NCBI GenBank assembly: GCA_934467435.1
Contig: CAKSLR010000003.1
Span: 1-38,663 of the forward strand
DNA from: an uncultured Eubacteriales bacterium
GTDB taxonomy: Bacteria > Bacillota > Clostridia > Oscillospirales > CAG-272
Length of the DNA stretch: 38,663 nt
Reading direction: 5' to 3'
Position 1 is the stretch's first letter; each line of letters starts with the position of its first letter. Positions 1 through 8,034 of this stretch are shown here, one piece after another. A program made the translations under genes and the position numbers. The notes beneath the pieces were generated by a model. The model saw only the letters and a program-made list of their open reading frames with translations. It ran no database searches and was not told the DNA's origin.

Positions 1-149
1 GCACCCTGCAGTTTCTCTTTCAGATACTTTCTGATTTTTGCGTCGGATACCAGCGTATCTCCGAACTTCTCGTCGGAAACGAACCATCTGGAATCCCAGC
101 CGTTGATCACGCCAACGCGCAAACCGTGGGGATTAACTTTCTGTCCCAT
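1..149 (-). CDS. rpsC: 30S ribosomal protein S3, N-terminal part (runs off the window)
   Basis: Only the first ~49 residues are present, beginning MGQKVNPHGLRVGVINGW, the invariant start of bacterial uS3. S3 lies at the mRNA entry side of the 30S head and uses KH domains to hold mRNA; the KH part is outside the window. The ATG at 149 is 3 bases after the rplV stop, so the two genes are translationally close in the S10 operon. Confidence 0.97.
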   Translation of the reverse strand, partial: MGQKVNPHGLRVGVINGWDSRWFVSDEKFGDTLVSDAKIRKYLKEKLQG

Positions 150-152
150 GGA

Positions 153-509
153 TTAGACGGCCTCCTTTTCCGAATTTTTTTCTTTTACGACCAGCGTAAC
201 GTGGCTGGTGCGTTTCAAAATGCTGAATGCTCTGCCCTGGGCACGCGGCTGAACCCGTTTCAGGGTCGGGCCGGGGCAAACGAAACACTCGGATACATAC
301 AGATTCGATGCATCCATGTGGAAGTTATGCTCCGCGTTTGCTACCGCGCTCTTCAAGAGCTTGATCAGATATTCCGATGCAGCCTTCTGGGTGTTCTTCA
401 GAATCGCCATGGCAGTATCGGTATCTTTACCCCGAATAAGATCAAGAACGATCTTGACCTTACGAGGGGAGATTCTCACATACTTCAGATGTGCCTTTGC
501 TGCTTCCAT
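153..509 (-). CDS. rplV: 50S ribosomal protein L22
   Basis: 118 residues, the usual uL22 length. The N-terminus EAAKAHLKYVRISPRKVKIV and the C-terminal region PTLKRVQPRAQGRAF, the extended beta-hairpin that reaches the peptide exit tunnel, are clear. The protein contacts 23S rRNA and macrolide binding is sensitive to this hairpin (family knowledge). It lies between rpsS and rpsC in the standard S10 order. Confidence 0.98.
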   Translation of the reverse strand: MEAAKAHLKYVRISPRKVKIVLDLIRGKDTDTAMAILKNTQKAASEYLIKLLKSAVANAEHNFHMDASNLYVSECFVCPGPTLKRVQPRAQGRAFSILKRTSHVTLVVKEKNSEKEAV

Positions 510-553
510 AATATCAGCTTTTCCTCCTCTCGCTTTCTTGCGAAATCGAATTA

Positions 554-835
554 TTATTTACCGTCGTTCGAGGTCTTCGAACCGGCGTGTCCCTTGAAAG
601 TGCGTGTCGGTGCGAACTCGCCCAGCTTATGACCGACCATATCCTCGATGACATATACCGGAACATGCTTTCTTCCATCATGAACAGCAATAGTATGACC
701 GACAAATTCGGGGAAGATGGTGGACGAGCGCGACCAGGTCTTGAGGACCTTCTTTTCGCCCTTTTCGTTCATCGCAACGATTCTGTCGAAAAGCTTTTTT
801 TCAACATAAGGCGCTTTTTTCAGGCTTCTGCTCAT
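554..835 (-). CDS. rpsS: 30S ribosomal protein S19
   Basis: 93 residues starting MSRSLKKAPYVEKKLFDRI, with the conserved VGHKLGEFAPTRTFKGHAG segment. S19 pairs with S13 in the 30S head and contacts the A-site finger. GAAGGAGGAACAC precedes the ATG. It sits 27 bases after rplB and 44 bases before rplV. Length and sequence are typical and complete. Confidence 0.98.
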   Translation of the reverse strand: MSRSLKKAPYVEKKLFDRIVAMNEKGEKKVLKTWSRSSTIFPEFVGHTIAVHDGRKHVPVYVIEDMVGHKLGEFAPTRTFKGHAGSKTSNDGK

Positions 836-862
836 AAGTGTTCCTCCTTCTCTTAAGCGCCA

Positions 863-1693
863 TTACTTGCTGTTTCTGCGCTTAACAATGAACTTGTTCG
901 TTCTTGCCTTGTGGCTTCTGGTCTTGTAACCGAGAGCGGGTTTACCCCAAGGGGTAACCGGGCCGGGACGACCGATCGGCGCGCGACCCTCACCACCGCC
1001 GTGCGGGTGATCGCAGGGGTTCATGACCGAACCGCGGACCGTCGGGCGGATGCCCTTGTGACGGGTTTTACCGGCTTTACCGATCTTGATGGTATCATGC
1101 TCGATGTTACCGACCTGACCGATGGTAGCCACGCAGTCCAGACGGATGATGCGCACTTCGCCGGAAGGAAGTCTTACCTGAGCCTCGCCGTTCTCCTTTG
1201 CCATGAGCTGCGCGGCAGCACCGGCGGAACGGACGAGCTGTGCGCCCTTACCGGGATAAAGCTCGATATTGTGAATAAACGTACCAACCGGGATATTCGC
1301 GATCGGCAGAGTGTTGCCGGGCTTGATATCCGCGTCTGCGCCGGAGTAGAGAACATCGCCGTCGGTCACGCCGGCAGGGGCGATCACGTAGCTTCTCTTA
1401 CCCGCCTCAGTCTCGAGCAGGGCAATGTACGCGGTACGGTTGGGGTCGTACTCAACGCCGACAACCTTTGCCGGGTCGGTGCCCTGGCGCTTGAAGTCGA
1501 TGATGCGGTACTTCTGTTTGTTGCCGCCACCGTGATGACGCACGGTAATCTTGCCGTAACTGTTACGGCCGGCGTGCTTTTTCTTAATTTCGATCAGCGA
1601 CTTCTCGGGGGTGAACTTCGTCACCTCGTCAAAGGAGGGGCTGACCATATGACGGCGGGAAGGCGTCGTCGGTTTATACTTCATCGTAGGCAT
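863..1693 (-). CDS. rplB: 50S ribosomal protein L2
   Basis: 276 residues, full length for uL2. Conserved landmarks are KYKPTTPSRRHM near the start, GRNSYGKITVRHHGGGNKQKYR, and the C-terminal loop VMNPCDHPHGGGEGRAPIGR with the histidine implicated in peptidyl-transferase assembly. It binds domain IV of 23S rRNA. It follows rplW by 17 bases; no anomalies are seen. Confidence 0.98.
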   Translation of the reverse strand: MPTMKYKPTTPSRRHMVSPSFDEVTKFTPEKSLIEIKKKHAGRNSYGKITVRHHGGGNKQKYRIIDFKRQGTDPAKVVGVEYDPNRTAYIALLETEAGKRSYVIAPAGVTDGDVLYSGADADIKPGNTLPIANIPVGTFIHNIELYPGKGAQLVRSAGAAAQLMAKENGEAQVRLPSGEVRIIRLDCVATIGQVGNIEHDTIKIGKAGKTRHKGIRPTVRGSVMNPCDHPHGGGEGRAPIGRPGPVTPWGKPALGYKTRSHKARTNKFIVKRRNSK

Positions 1694-1710
1694 TCTCTTA
1701 TCCTCCCAAC

Positions 1711-2007
1711 TTAGTTCATGCTATCGAAGAACGCGATGGTCTTCGAATCGGCTGTGAGGGTGACGATCGCTTTCTTCCAGGCACTCTTGAAGCCGGCGTG
1801 AACGCCCTGACGCTTCGGTTTCTTCTTCACCTGCACGGTGTTGACACTCTTGACCTTGACGCCGAACATCTCTTCCACCGCGCGGGCGATCTCCGGCTTC
1901 GTAGCGCCGTCCTGTACCTCGAAGGTGTAGCACTTATTCGCCACGCCGTCCATACTTCTTTCCGTAATGACCGGCTTGACAATGATGTTTTCTACGGACT
2001 TCATCAT
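1711..2007 (-). CDS. rplW: 50S ribosomal protein L23
   Basis: 98 residues of uL23: ENIIVKPVITERS at the N-terminus and the FGVKVKSVNTVQVKKKPKRQG segment that forms the rRNA-binding extension. L23 lies at the exit of the peptide tunnel, where trigger factor and SRP dock. The start ATG overlaps the rplD stop by 4 bases (ATGA at 2004-2007), implying coupled translation. The phase-defining residues MMKS offer two adjacent ATGs; the first is taken. Confidence 0.97.
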   Translation of the reverse strand: MMKSVENIIVKPVITERSMDGVANKCYTFEVQDGATKPEIARAVEEMFGVKVKSVNTVQVKKKPKRQGVHAGFKSAWKKAIVTLTADSKTIAFFDSMN

Positions 2008-2633
2008 TTCGCATATACCTCCTCGATTTTCTCAACGGCAGCCTGTGCGAACACCAGCGTGTTGCAGTTCAGAACGTCATACACGTTCACGGCGTTATAA
2101 ACGGTGGTTTTCACGCCGGGGATGTTGGCAAAGCTCTTCACGACCATGGCATCTGCCTCGGGCAGAACCACCAGTGCCTTTTTGCCGGCGCCGACAGCGC
2201 TCAGCATATCCGCCATCGGGCGGGTCTTATATGCAGATGCGGTAATGGCATTCACAATCACCATCTCGCTACCCGCAACTTTAGCGGAAAGCGCGCCGAG
2301 AAGTGCCAGGCGCTTTTCCTTCTTGTTCAGGGTCATGCGGTAGGAACGCGGCTTCGGGCCGAGTGCTACGCCACCATGCGTCCACTGCGGTGCACGGGTG
2401 GAACCCTGTCTTGCGCGACCGGTACCCTTCTGCTTCCAGGGCTTCTTACCGCCACCGGAAACCTCGGTACGGGTCAGAGTGGACTGTGTGCCCTGTCTCT
2501 GATTGGCAAGATACGCCTTCACAGCGGTGTGGAGGACGGCGCTTTTGACGTCAGTTACGCCGAAAACGGTCTCGGACAATTCCATCGTGCCGACTTCCTT
2601 GCCCGTCATATCAACAACTTTCATACTAGGCAT
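2004..2633 (-). CDS. rplD: 50S ribosomal protein L4
   Basis: 209 residues of uL4. The tunnel loop segment RTEVSGGGKKPWKQKGTGRA and the adjacent SIRAPQ-like patch STRAPQWTHGGVALGPKPR are diagnostic. L4 lines the peptide tunnel and in several bacteria is the autogenous repressor of this same operon; whether that holds here is not known. Alternative start residues are MPSMKVVDM; the upstream AAGGAGG fits the first ATG. Confidence 0.97.
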   Translation of the reverse strand: MPSMKVVDMTGKEVGTMELSETVFGVTDVKSAVLHTAVKAYLANQRQGTQSTLTRTEVSGGGKKPWKQKGTGRARQGSTRAPQWTHGGVALGPKPRSYRMTLNKKEKRLALLGALSAKVAGSEMVIVNAITASAYKTRPMADMLSAVGAGKKALVVLPEADAMVVKSFANIPGVKTTVYNAVNVYDVLNCNTLVFAQAAVEKIEEVYAK

Positions 2634-2651
2634 TTTGTTTTCCTCCTTCCG

Positions 2652-3284
2652 TTATGCTTTTACCGAATCACGGATAAATACGATGCCGCCCTTTGCGCCG
2701 GGAACAGCACCTTTGACTGCGATCAGGTTTTTCTCTGCGTCGATCTTCACGACTGCCAGATTCAGAACCGTTACCTGTTCGTTACCGTACTGACCAGCCA
2801 TCTTTTTGTTTTTGTAAACGCGGGACGGCGTGGAGTTTGCGCCCATAGAACCGACCTGACGGTGAATCGGACCGACACCGTGGGTGGAGCAGAGAGTGTG
2901 ATGGTTCCATCTCTTGACAGCGCCCGTGTAACCGCGGCCTTTGGTTATACCGGTAATGTCGACCTTTTCGCCTGCGGCGAAGGTATCGACGGATATAACG
3001 TCACCGACGTTGTGGGAAGCTGCATCCGCAAGACGGAATTCCTTCAGATGCTTTTTGGCGCTGACGCCTGCCTTTTTGAAGTGGCCGGCTTCGGCACGGT
3101 TGGTGAACTTTGCCTTCTTTTCGCCGAATGCGAGCTGAAGGGCATCGTAACCGTCGTTTTCAACGGTCTTCTTCTGTGTCACCGCACAGGGTCCTGCTTC
3201 GATGACGGTCACGGGAATGACATTTCCCTTTTCATCGAAGATCTGGGTCATACCGATTTTCTTTCCGATAATGCCTTTTTTCAT
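2652..3284 (-). CDS. rplC: 50S ribosomal protein L3
   Basis: 210 residues beginning MKKGIIGKKIGMTQIF. An in-frame ATG lies four codons further upstream (3296), but the GGAGG Shine-Dalgarno sequence at 3289-3293 lies 5 bases before the ATG at 3284 and overlaps those upstream codons, so the shorter start is chosen. Conserved elements include KRWNHHTLCSTHGVGPIHR and the C-terminal V/GAVPGAKGG motif. L3 nucleates 50S assembly. Confidence 0.96.
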   Translation of the reverse strand: MKKGIIGKKIGMTQIFDEKGNVIPVTVIEAGPCAVTQKKTVENDGYDALQLAFGEKKAKFTNRAEAGHFKKAGVSAKKHLKEFRLADAASHNVGDVISVDTFAAGEKVDITGITKGRGYTGAVKRWNHHTLCSTHGVGPIHRQVGSMGANSTPSRVYKNKKMAGQYGNEQVTVLNLAVVKIDAEKNLIAVKGAVPGAKGGIVFIRDSVKA

Positions 3285-3369
3285 GGTTTCCTCCATTCAG
3301 TTATTGGTTGACATTTTGGATTATCACGGCTTGCGCCGCGGTGATGTCAACTTGACCGCGAGGGCATTT

Positions 3370-3388
3370 GGCGAAAACGCTTTTCGCC
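3370..3388 (-). other. Intercistronic hairpin between rpsJ and rplC
   Basis: A perfect 8-bp inverted repeat (GGCGAAAA / TTTTCGCC, 3-base loop) lies in the 113-bp rpsJ-rplC gap, with a second imperfect stem at about 3322-3345 (ATCACGGC / GCCGCGGTGAT). There is no U-run on the minus strand, so it is not an intrinsic terminator. It could be a processing or stability element, or a regulatory site for downstream ribosomal genes. The role is inferred only from the structure. Confidence 0.45.
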
Positions 3389-3397
3389 GGGATGGGG

Positions 3398-3709
3398 TTA
3401 CGCCTTGATTTCGATCTCAACGCCGGCGGGAAGTTCGATGCTCATCAAAGCCTCGATGGTCTTCTGGGTCGGGTTGAGAATGTCAATCAGTCTCTTGTGC
3501 GTCCGCGTCTCGAACTGTTCGCGGCTGTCCTTATACTTGTGAACAGCACGCAGGATCGTTACGATCTCTTTGTCGGTCGGGAGCGGGATCGGACCGGAAA
3601 CGGCGGCGCCGTTTCTCTTCGCTACTTCCACGACCTTCTCCGCTGCGGCATCGACGAGGGTGTGGTCAAAGCTCTTCAGTCTCACTCTGATCTTTTCTTT
3701 TGCTGCCAT
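3398..3709 (-). CDS. rpsJ: 30S ribosomal protein S10
   Basis: 103 residues of uS10 beginning MAAKEKIRVRLKSFDHTLVD, with SGPIPLPTDKEIVTILRAVHKYKDSREQFE and the end IDILNPTQKTIEALMSIELPAGVEIEIKA. It is the first gene of the operon; besides its ribosomal role it pairs with NusB in antitermination. AAGGAGG lies 7 bases before the ATG. A long leader separates it from its promoter. Confidence 0.98.
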   Translation of the reverse strand: MAAKEKIRVRLKSFDHTLVDAAAEKVVEVAKRNGAAVSGPIPLPTDKEIVTILRAVHKYKDSREQFETRTHKRLIDILNPTQKTIEALMSIELPAGVEIEIKA

Positions 3710-3960
3710 GGTTCTGCCTCCTTCTTTTCATTTGCTTGGGGGTTACAGCCATTCACACCGTGCCGGGCGTTTCTTTTTCGCCCTTTTGAAAAACCGGGAT
3801 ACCTGCCGCACAGATACACCCGGAAAACAGGATAAGCACCGTGTCCGTCCCCCAATAGAAGGAGTCGGATTGTCTTGCTGTCGCCCGGTTCAATATCGGA
3901 CATACTCCACGAAAATTCCCCGTAAAATACGGCAACCTCTCGCTTCATCGCATATCAAGC
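3710..3960 (-). promoter_or_regulatory. ~250-nt leader of the S10 operon, candidate autoregulatory RNA
   Basis: The transcript from the promoter at 3967-3995 runs ~250 nt before the rpsJ start. The leader holds a small stem GGGCG/CGCCC (3765-3783), two copies of CACGGTG (about 3756-3762 and 3837-3843), and G5/C5 runs able to close a larger structure. L4-binding leaders control S10 operons in gamma-proteobacteria, but I recognise no described motif here. An open frame (MKREVAVFYGEF...) through the leader and into rpsJ is probably incidental. Confidence 0.4.
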
Positions 3961-3966
3961 CTTTAC

Positions 3967-3995
3967 ATTATACAGGATTCTTCCTGGTTTTGCAA
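3967..3995 (-). promoter_or_regulatory. sigma-A promoter of the S10 operon
   Basis: On the minus strand TTGCAA (3990-3995) and TATAAT (3967-3972) are separated by exactly 17 bases. The start point would be near 3960, about 250 nt ahead of rpsJ. The rest of 3996-4168 is AT-rich and I see no gene in it. Confidence 0.8.
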
Positions 3996-4168
3996 GGAAT
4001 TTATGCAAATTTGTGACTCGTTTTTGTGTAGAATTTTTTAAAATATTTTTGCTGAAATTTGTGCAACTTGTACACGTTTAGCACGGGCGCCCATCCTGCC
4101 TCCCCGGAAACACGAAAAAAATTTTTTCCGAATGGCAAAATGGATACATTTTCTTCATAATATTGCGC

Positions 4169-4174
4169 TATAAT
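4169..4174 (+). promoter_or_regulatory. Possible -10 box for the membrane protein gene
   Basis: A perfect TATAAT 58 bases before the ATG at 4232, within an AT-rich stretch. No good -35 hexamer is seen 16-18 bases upstream, so the assignment is tentative. Confidence 0.35.
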
Positions 4175-4231
4175 ATAAAATTGAAGAAAAATCAAAAAAG
4201 GCGCCCCGGGTGCCCACAGGAGAGTGACCGT

Positions 4232-5167
4232 ATGATACAACAGAAAAAGCCCATTCACATTCTGCTTCCGTTCCTGCTCGTTCCGTTTTCCGCCATTCTT
4301 GCCGCCGTTTTGCGGACGGCGGCGTTATTTGCGAACTATGACGGCACGCGCGACTACTTTACCCGCGGTTCGGTCATACACCAGATTTTTTTGGTTCTGC
4401 TGCCTCTTCTGATGGTAGCGTTCCTTGTTTTTGCCGTTTTTCTGCGGCATGAGCAGACACCGACGGTGGTGAGCGGCGGGCTGATGACCCTGTTTGCCGT
4501 TGTCTTTTTGCTGGTGACGTTGTTTGTCGGTGCGATTTACGGTTTTCTTGCCCTGCGGAAGATGGATGCCGGTTCCGGTGCCATGCGCGCCTTCACAATA
4601 CTTGCCTCTCTGATGGCGCTGATCTCGCTGCCGCACTATGTACTGTTTTTGTTTGACCGTTACCTCGGCAGCAACCTGCGCGGGATTCTCGGGCTTGCCC
4701 CTGCGCTTTGCTCCCTGTTTGCGGCGATGCTCCTTTACTTTGACAATACCACCCAGATGAACCAGCCGGCAAAACTGCTTTCGCTGTTTGCCTTTTTGCT
4801 GGTTTCCTGCCACGCGCTGTTTGAGTGCCGCCTGCTGCTTGGCAAGCCGGTCGGTTTCCTTTATTTCTTTGTCACCGCTTCCGCCATGGTAGCCTGCGCC
4901 TCCGCCTCGCTGCCGAACCTGCTCTATTGCCTTTTGGAACGGCGGGAACTGGTGCTCTCCACCACGCTGGACTTTTTCCTTTTTGCCATGTTCTTTTACC
5001 TGCTTGCGCGCCTCTTGCAGCTTTTGCCTCGCCCCGCACACGGCACGCCCCGCCTGTTGCGGATTCTGATGAACCGCCGCGCCGAAGAGGAAGCGGTGGA
5101 GGGGGAAGAGATGATGACCGAAGAAGAAGTGCCCGTTGCCGAAGAAAAAGACGAAGAAAAAGCATAA
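4232..5167 (+). CDS. Integral membrane protein of unknown function with acidic C-terminal tail
   Basis: 311 residues from the ATG at 4232, preceded by AGGAGAG seven bases upstream; an in-frame start 69 bases earlier has no Shine-Dalgarno site and is rejected. About eight hydrophobic segments span residues 7-275 (for example IHILLPFLLVPFSAILAAVL, IFLVLLPLLMVAFLVFAVFL). The last ~30 residues are almost all Glu, Asp, Val and Ala (EEEVPVAEEKDEEKA) and should lie in the cytoplasm. I do not recognise a family. It precedes polA by 56 bases on the same strand, with a strong hairpin between them. Confidence 0.85.
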   Translation: MIQQKKPIHILLPFLLVPFSAILAAVLRTAALFANYDGTRDYFTRGSVIHQIFLVLLPLLMVAFLVFAVFLRHEQTPTVVSGGLMTLFAVVFLLVTLFVGAIYGFLALRKMDAGSGAMRAFTILASLMALISLPHYVLFLFDRYLGSNLRGILGLAPALCSLFAAMLLYFDNTTQMNQPAKLLSLFAFLLVSCHALFECRLLLGKPVGFLYFFVTASAMVACASASLPNLLYCLLERRELVLSTTLDFFLFAMFFYLLARLLQLLPRPAHGTPRLLRILMNRRAEEEAVEGEEMMTEEEVPVAEEKDEEKA

Positions 5168-5171
5168 CCGA

Positions 5172-5197
5172 CGGCGGGAGGGATTCCCCTCCCGCCG
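5172..5197 (+). terminator. Perfect 11-bp hairpin between the membrane protein gene and polA
   Basis: CGGCGGGAGGG and CCCTCCCGCCG with loop ATTC form an 11-bp GC-rich stem 4 bases after the stop codon. No U-run follows (CCCCTAATATAAGG), so it may be a weak or Rho-assisted terminator, or a 3' stability element, and polA may still be cotranscribed. Confidence 0.45.
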
Positions 5198-5223
5198 CCC
5201 CCTAATATAAGGAAGAAAAACAT

Positions 5224-7749
5224 ATGAAAAAACTACTTGTCATTGACGGCAACAGTATCCTAAACCGCGCTTTTTTCGGAATCCGTACTCTGACCAACCG
5301 CAGCGGGCGTTTCACCAATGCCGTTTACGGGCTTGTGAACGTGCTCTACCGTGAACTCACGGAATTGGAGCCGGATTATGCCGCCATTGCTTTCGATTTG
5401 CATGAACCGACCTTCCGTAAAAAGATGTACGAACCGTACAAAGCCAACCGGCATGGAATGCCCGATGAACTGCGGGCACAACTCGATGACGCCAAATTCT
5501 GCGCGGAGCACATGGGGCTGCACCGGCTGGAATTGCCGGGCTACGAGGCGGACGACATTCTCGGCACCGTTTCGGCATTTACCGAAAGCAACCCGGATCT
5601 GACCGTATATATCCTCTCCGGCGACCGTGACCTGCTGCAACTCATCTCCCCCCGCGTTTGTGTTCTGCTGGCGGGTAACACCGAAACCGCAAAAATGGAC
5701 CGGGATTCATTTTTCGCCCGCTACGGCATTGAACCGGAACAGTTTGTGGATGTCAAGGCACTGATGGGAGATTCGTCCGACAACATTCCGGGGGTGCCGG
5801 GCGTTGGGGAAAAGACCGCGCTGCGACTGATTGCCGCGCATGCCTCCCTTGACGGCGTGTACGACCATATCGATGCCCCCGACATCACCAAAGGGCTGCG
5901 CACCAAACTGGAAGAAGGTCGCAACTCGGCATACCTCTCGCAGAAACTGGCGACCATTCTGCGTGACGCCCCCATCGGAAAAACGCTTGCCGACCTTACC
6001 TACCATGGCATGGACAAAGCGGCGCTGTGTGAAAAATTCACCGAACTGGAATTCATTTCCCTGATCCGTAAATTCGGGCTGGACACGCCGGATCCCGCGA
6101 CGCCCGACGGCACAGCGGAAGAGGATGTGACCTATACTCCCGCCACGGCGGAGGAACTTTGCAAAACGCAAGGGGACCTTGCGCTTTGCATCGCGGACGA
6201 CACCCTCTATTTTCACACGAACGAAAAAAATCTTTCCTACACCGGCGACTGGCGTGCCGTTGCGCCTCTCTTTGACGGGAGCCGGCATCTCATTGTGTAT
6301 GACGCCAAGGCGCTTTACCACCTTTGCCGTGCACACGGCGTGACGCCGGGTGGCGTACCGTTTGACGTGATGCTTGCCGCCTATGACCTGGACGCGGCAA
6401 ACGGCGCCCCCTCGCCCGAATCCCTTTTTACTGCCTATCTCGGCAAGGTGCCTCCGGCGGGCAAGCCTTACGCGCACGATCTGCCTGCCCTTGCCGACGC
6501 CCTTAATGCCAAGGTGGAAGAAAACGGTGTCGGAGCGCTGCTGCGGGAAACAGAATTGCCGCTTGCCATGCTGCTCGCCCGCATGGAGGAGACGGGGTTC
6601 AAGATTGACCGCGCCGGGCTCTCGGACTTCCGCACGCAACTTGAGCGTGCCATGGAGATTTTAGAGGGGCGGATTCACGCTGCGGCGGGCGAAGTGTTCA
6701 ACCTCAATTCTCCGAAACAACTCGGCGTCATTCTGTTTGAAAAACTCGGTCTGCCGAGCGAAAAAAAGACCAAAACCAAGAGCGGATATTCTACCGATGT
6801 GGAGGTACTGAACCGCCTGCGCCCCTATCACCCGATTGTCGGTGATATTCTCGACTACCGGCAGATTGCCAAACTCTATGCCACTTATGCGGTAGGGCTT
6901 TTGCGGGTGGCGGACGAGCAGGACTGCGTGCATACCGATTTTAAGCAGGCGCTGACCGCCACCGGGCGCCTTTCCTCCGCCGAGCCGAATTTGCAGAACA
7001 TTCCCATCCGTACCGAACTCGGGCGGGAGATGCGGCGGTTCTTTATCCCCCGTGCGCCGGGGCGGTTGCTGGTGGACGCCGACTACTCGCAGATTGAGTT
7101 ACGACTGCTTGCCCATATGTCGGGGGACGAAAATATGATCGCCGCTTTCCGTGCGGGGGCGGATATTCACCGCTCCACCGCCGCCGCCGTATTCGGCATG
7201 GCGCCGGAGGATGTAACCGACGAATTGCGGGGGCGCGCCAAAGCCGTGAATTTCGGTATTGTCTACGGCATCAGCGCATTTTCGCTGGCAGGCGACCTCG
7301 GCATTTCCACCGCGCGGGCGAAAGCCTACATGGACGCCTATTTTTCCTCCTACCCCGGCGTTGCCGCCTATATGGAAAAGGTGGTTGCCGACGCTTATGA
7401 AAACGGGTATGTCTGCACTCTGTACGGACACCGCCGCTCCATTCCCGAACTGCGGGTGCAAAACAAAAACACGCGAAAGTTCGGAGAACGGGTTGCCATG
7501 AACAGCCCGATTCAGGGTACTGCTGCCGACATTATGAAGATTGCCATGCTGCGGGTAGACAGCCGCCTACGGCAGGAGGGGCTGGACGCCCTGCTCGTGA
7601 TGCAGGTGCATGACGAACTGATTGTGGATGCCGCCGAGGAGGCAGTGCCCCGCGTTGCCGAAATTCTGCGGGAAGAAATGGAGGGAGCCGCCTCTCTTTC
7701 CGTACCGTTGACCGTGGATGTGACCGTCAGCCGGACGTGGCTGGAATAA
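5224..7749 (+). CDS. polA: DNA polymerase I (5' nuclease + polymerase, inactive 3'-5' exonuclease domain)
   Basis: 841 residues. The 5'-nuclease domain (about 1-290) has MKKLLVIDGNSILNRAFFG, YEADDILGT, LSGDRDLLQL and MGDSSDNIPGVPGVGEKTA. Residues ~300-440 take the place of the proofreading domain but lack the Exo I Asp-x-Glu (here LALCIADDTLYF) and Exo II Asn (IVYDAKAL), so proofreading is probably lost, as in Taq and many Firmicutes PolA. The polymerase domain has motif A DADYSQIELRLLAHMSGD, motif B RAKAVNFGIVYG and motif C MQVHDELIVDA. The enzyme fills gaps and removes primers. AAGGAAG precedes the ATG. Confidence 0.97.
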   Translation: MKKLLVIDGNSILNRAFFGIRTLTNRSGRFTNAVYGLVNVLYRELTELEPDYAAIAFDLHEPTFRKKMYEPYKANRHGMPDELRAQLDDAKFCAEHMGLHRLELPGYEADDILGTVSAFTESNPDLTVYILSGDRDLLQLISPRVCVLLAGNTETAKMDRDSFFARYGIEPEQFVDVKALMGDSSDNIPGVPGVGEKTALRLIAAHASLDGVYDHIDAPDITKGLRTKLEEGRNSAYLSQKLATILRDAPIGKTLADLTYHGMDKAALCEKFTELEFISLIRKFGLDTPDPATPDGTAEEDVTYTPATAEELCKTQGDLALCIADDTLYFHTNEKNLSYTGDWRAVAPLFDGSRHLIVYDAKALYHLCRAHGVTPGGVPFDVMLAAYDLDAANGAPSPESLFTAYLGKVPPAGKPYAHDLPALADALNAKVEENGVGALLRETELPLAMLLARMEETGFKIDRAGLSDFRTQLERAMEILEGRIHAAAGEVFNLNSPKQLGVILFEKLGLPSEKKTKTKSGYSTDVEVLNRLRPYHPIVGDILDYRQIAKLYATYAVGLLRVADEQDCVHTDFKQALTATGRLSSAEPNLQNIPIRTELGREMRRFFIPRAPGRLLVDADYSQIELRLLAHMSGDENMIAAFRAGADIHRSTAAAVFGMAPEDVTDELRGRAKAVNFGIVYGISAFSLAGDLGISTARAKAYMDAYFSSYPGVAAYMEKVVADAYENGYVCTLYGHRRSIPELRVQNKNTRKFGERVAMNSPIQGTAADIMKIAMLRVDSRLRQEGLDALLVMQVHDELIVDAAEEAVPRVAEILREEMEGAASLSVPLTVDVTVSRTWLE

Positions 7750-7765
7750 CGGTTTTCTGCCCCGC

Positions 7766-7793
7766 GCACATTTCCCGTTCCCCCGCATATACT
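7766..7793 (+). promoter_or_regulatory. Possible sigma-E-like sporulation promoter before the spoVM pair
   Basis: GCACATT (7766-7772) and CATATACT (7786-7793), 13 bases apart, resemble the mother-cell sigma-E consensus (kmATATT / CATAcanT). They lie 53 bases before the 51-residue gene and upstream of spoVM, which is sigma-E-dependent in Bacillus. No sigma-A promoter is visible in 7750-7846. Inference from motif and context. Confidence 0.4.
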
Positions 7794-7846
7794 GGTAGTA
7801 AAGTGCCGATTTCCCAAAACGGCACAAAAAAGCGGAGGAAAAGGTG

Positions 7847-8002
7847 ATGAAGTTGAAACAACTTTGCAAAACGCTGGGTATTGCCGTTCTCGCGTTCGGT
7901 GTTGGCATTCTGGTTTCGTTTTTTCTGCCGGAAGAGGTGCTTGTCGTTGCGGAGGCACTGGTCATCATCTGCGTGGGATTCATTTATTTTCAAGGAAGGT
8001 AG
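7847..8002 (+). CDS. 51-residue membrane peptide upstream of spoVM
   Basis: ATG at 7847 with GGAGG eight bases upstream (7834-7838) opens a 51-codon frame: a short basic start (MKLKQLCKT), a hydrophobic helix LGIAVLAFGVGILVSFFLP, then a second hydrophobic stretch VLVVAEALVIICVGFIYF and a short basic tail. This looks like a two-helix hairpin membrane peptide. I do not know a named family. Its stop is 32 bases before spoVM, so they are probably cotranscribed, suggesting a role in the sporulating mother cell (inference). Confidence 0.75.
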   Translation: MKLKQLCKTLGIAVLAFGVGILVSFFLPEEVLVVAEALVIICVGFIYFQGR

Positions 8003-8034
8003 CGGTTTTTCGCCGCGATACGAGGTATGGTCGG

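Noticed and set aside
3682..3948. An 88-codon frame in the rpsJ leader
   Set aside because: It runs into rpsJ out of frame, has no Shine-Dalgarno site and no known similarity; structured leader is more likely.
7803..7825. GTGCCG/CGGCAC hairpin after polA as its terminator
   Set aside because: It is followed by an A-run, not a T-run, on the plus strand, and the stem is only 6 bp.
7864..8034. N-terminal extension of the spoVM frame to an 81-residue protein
   Set aside because: The upstream part overlaps the 51-residue gene in another frame and has no start site; the SpoVM pattern begins exactly at 8035.
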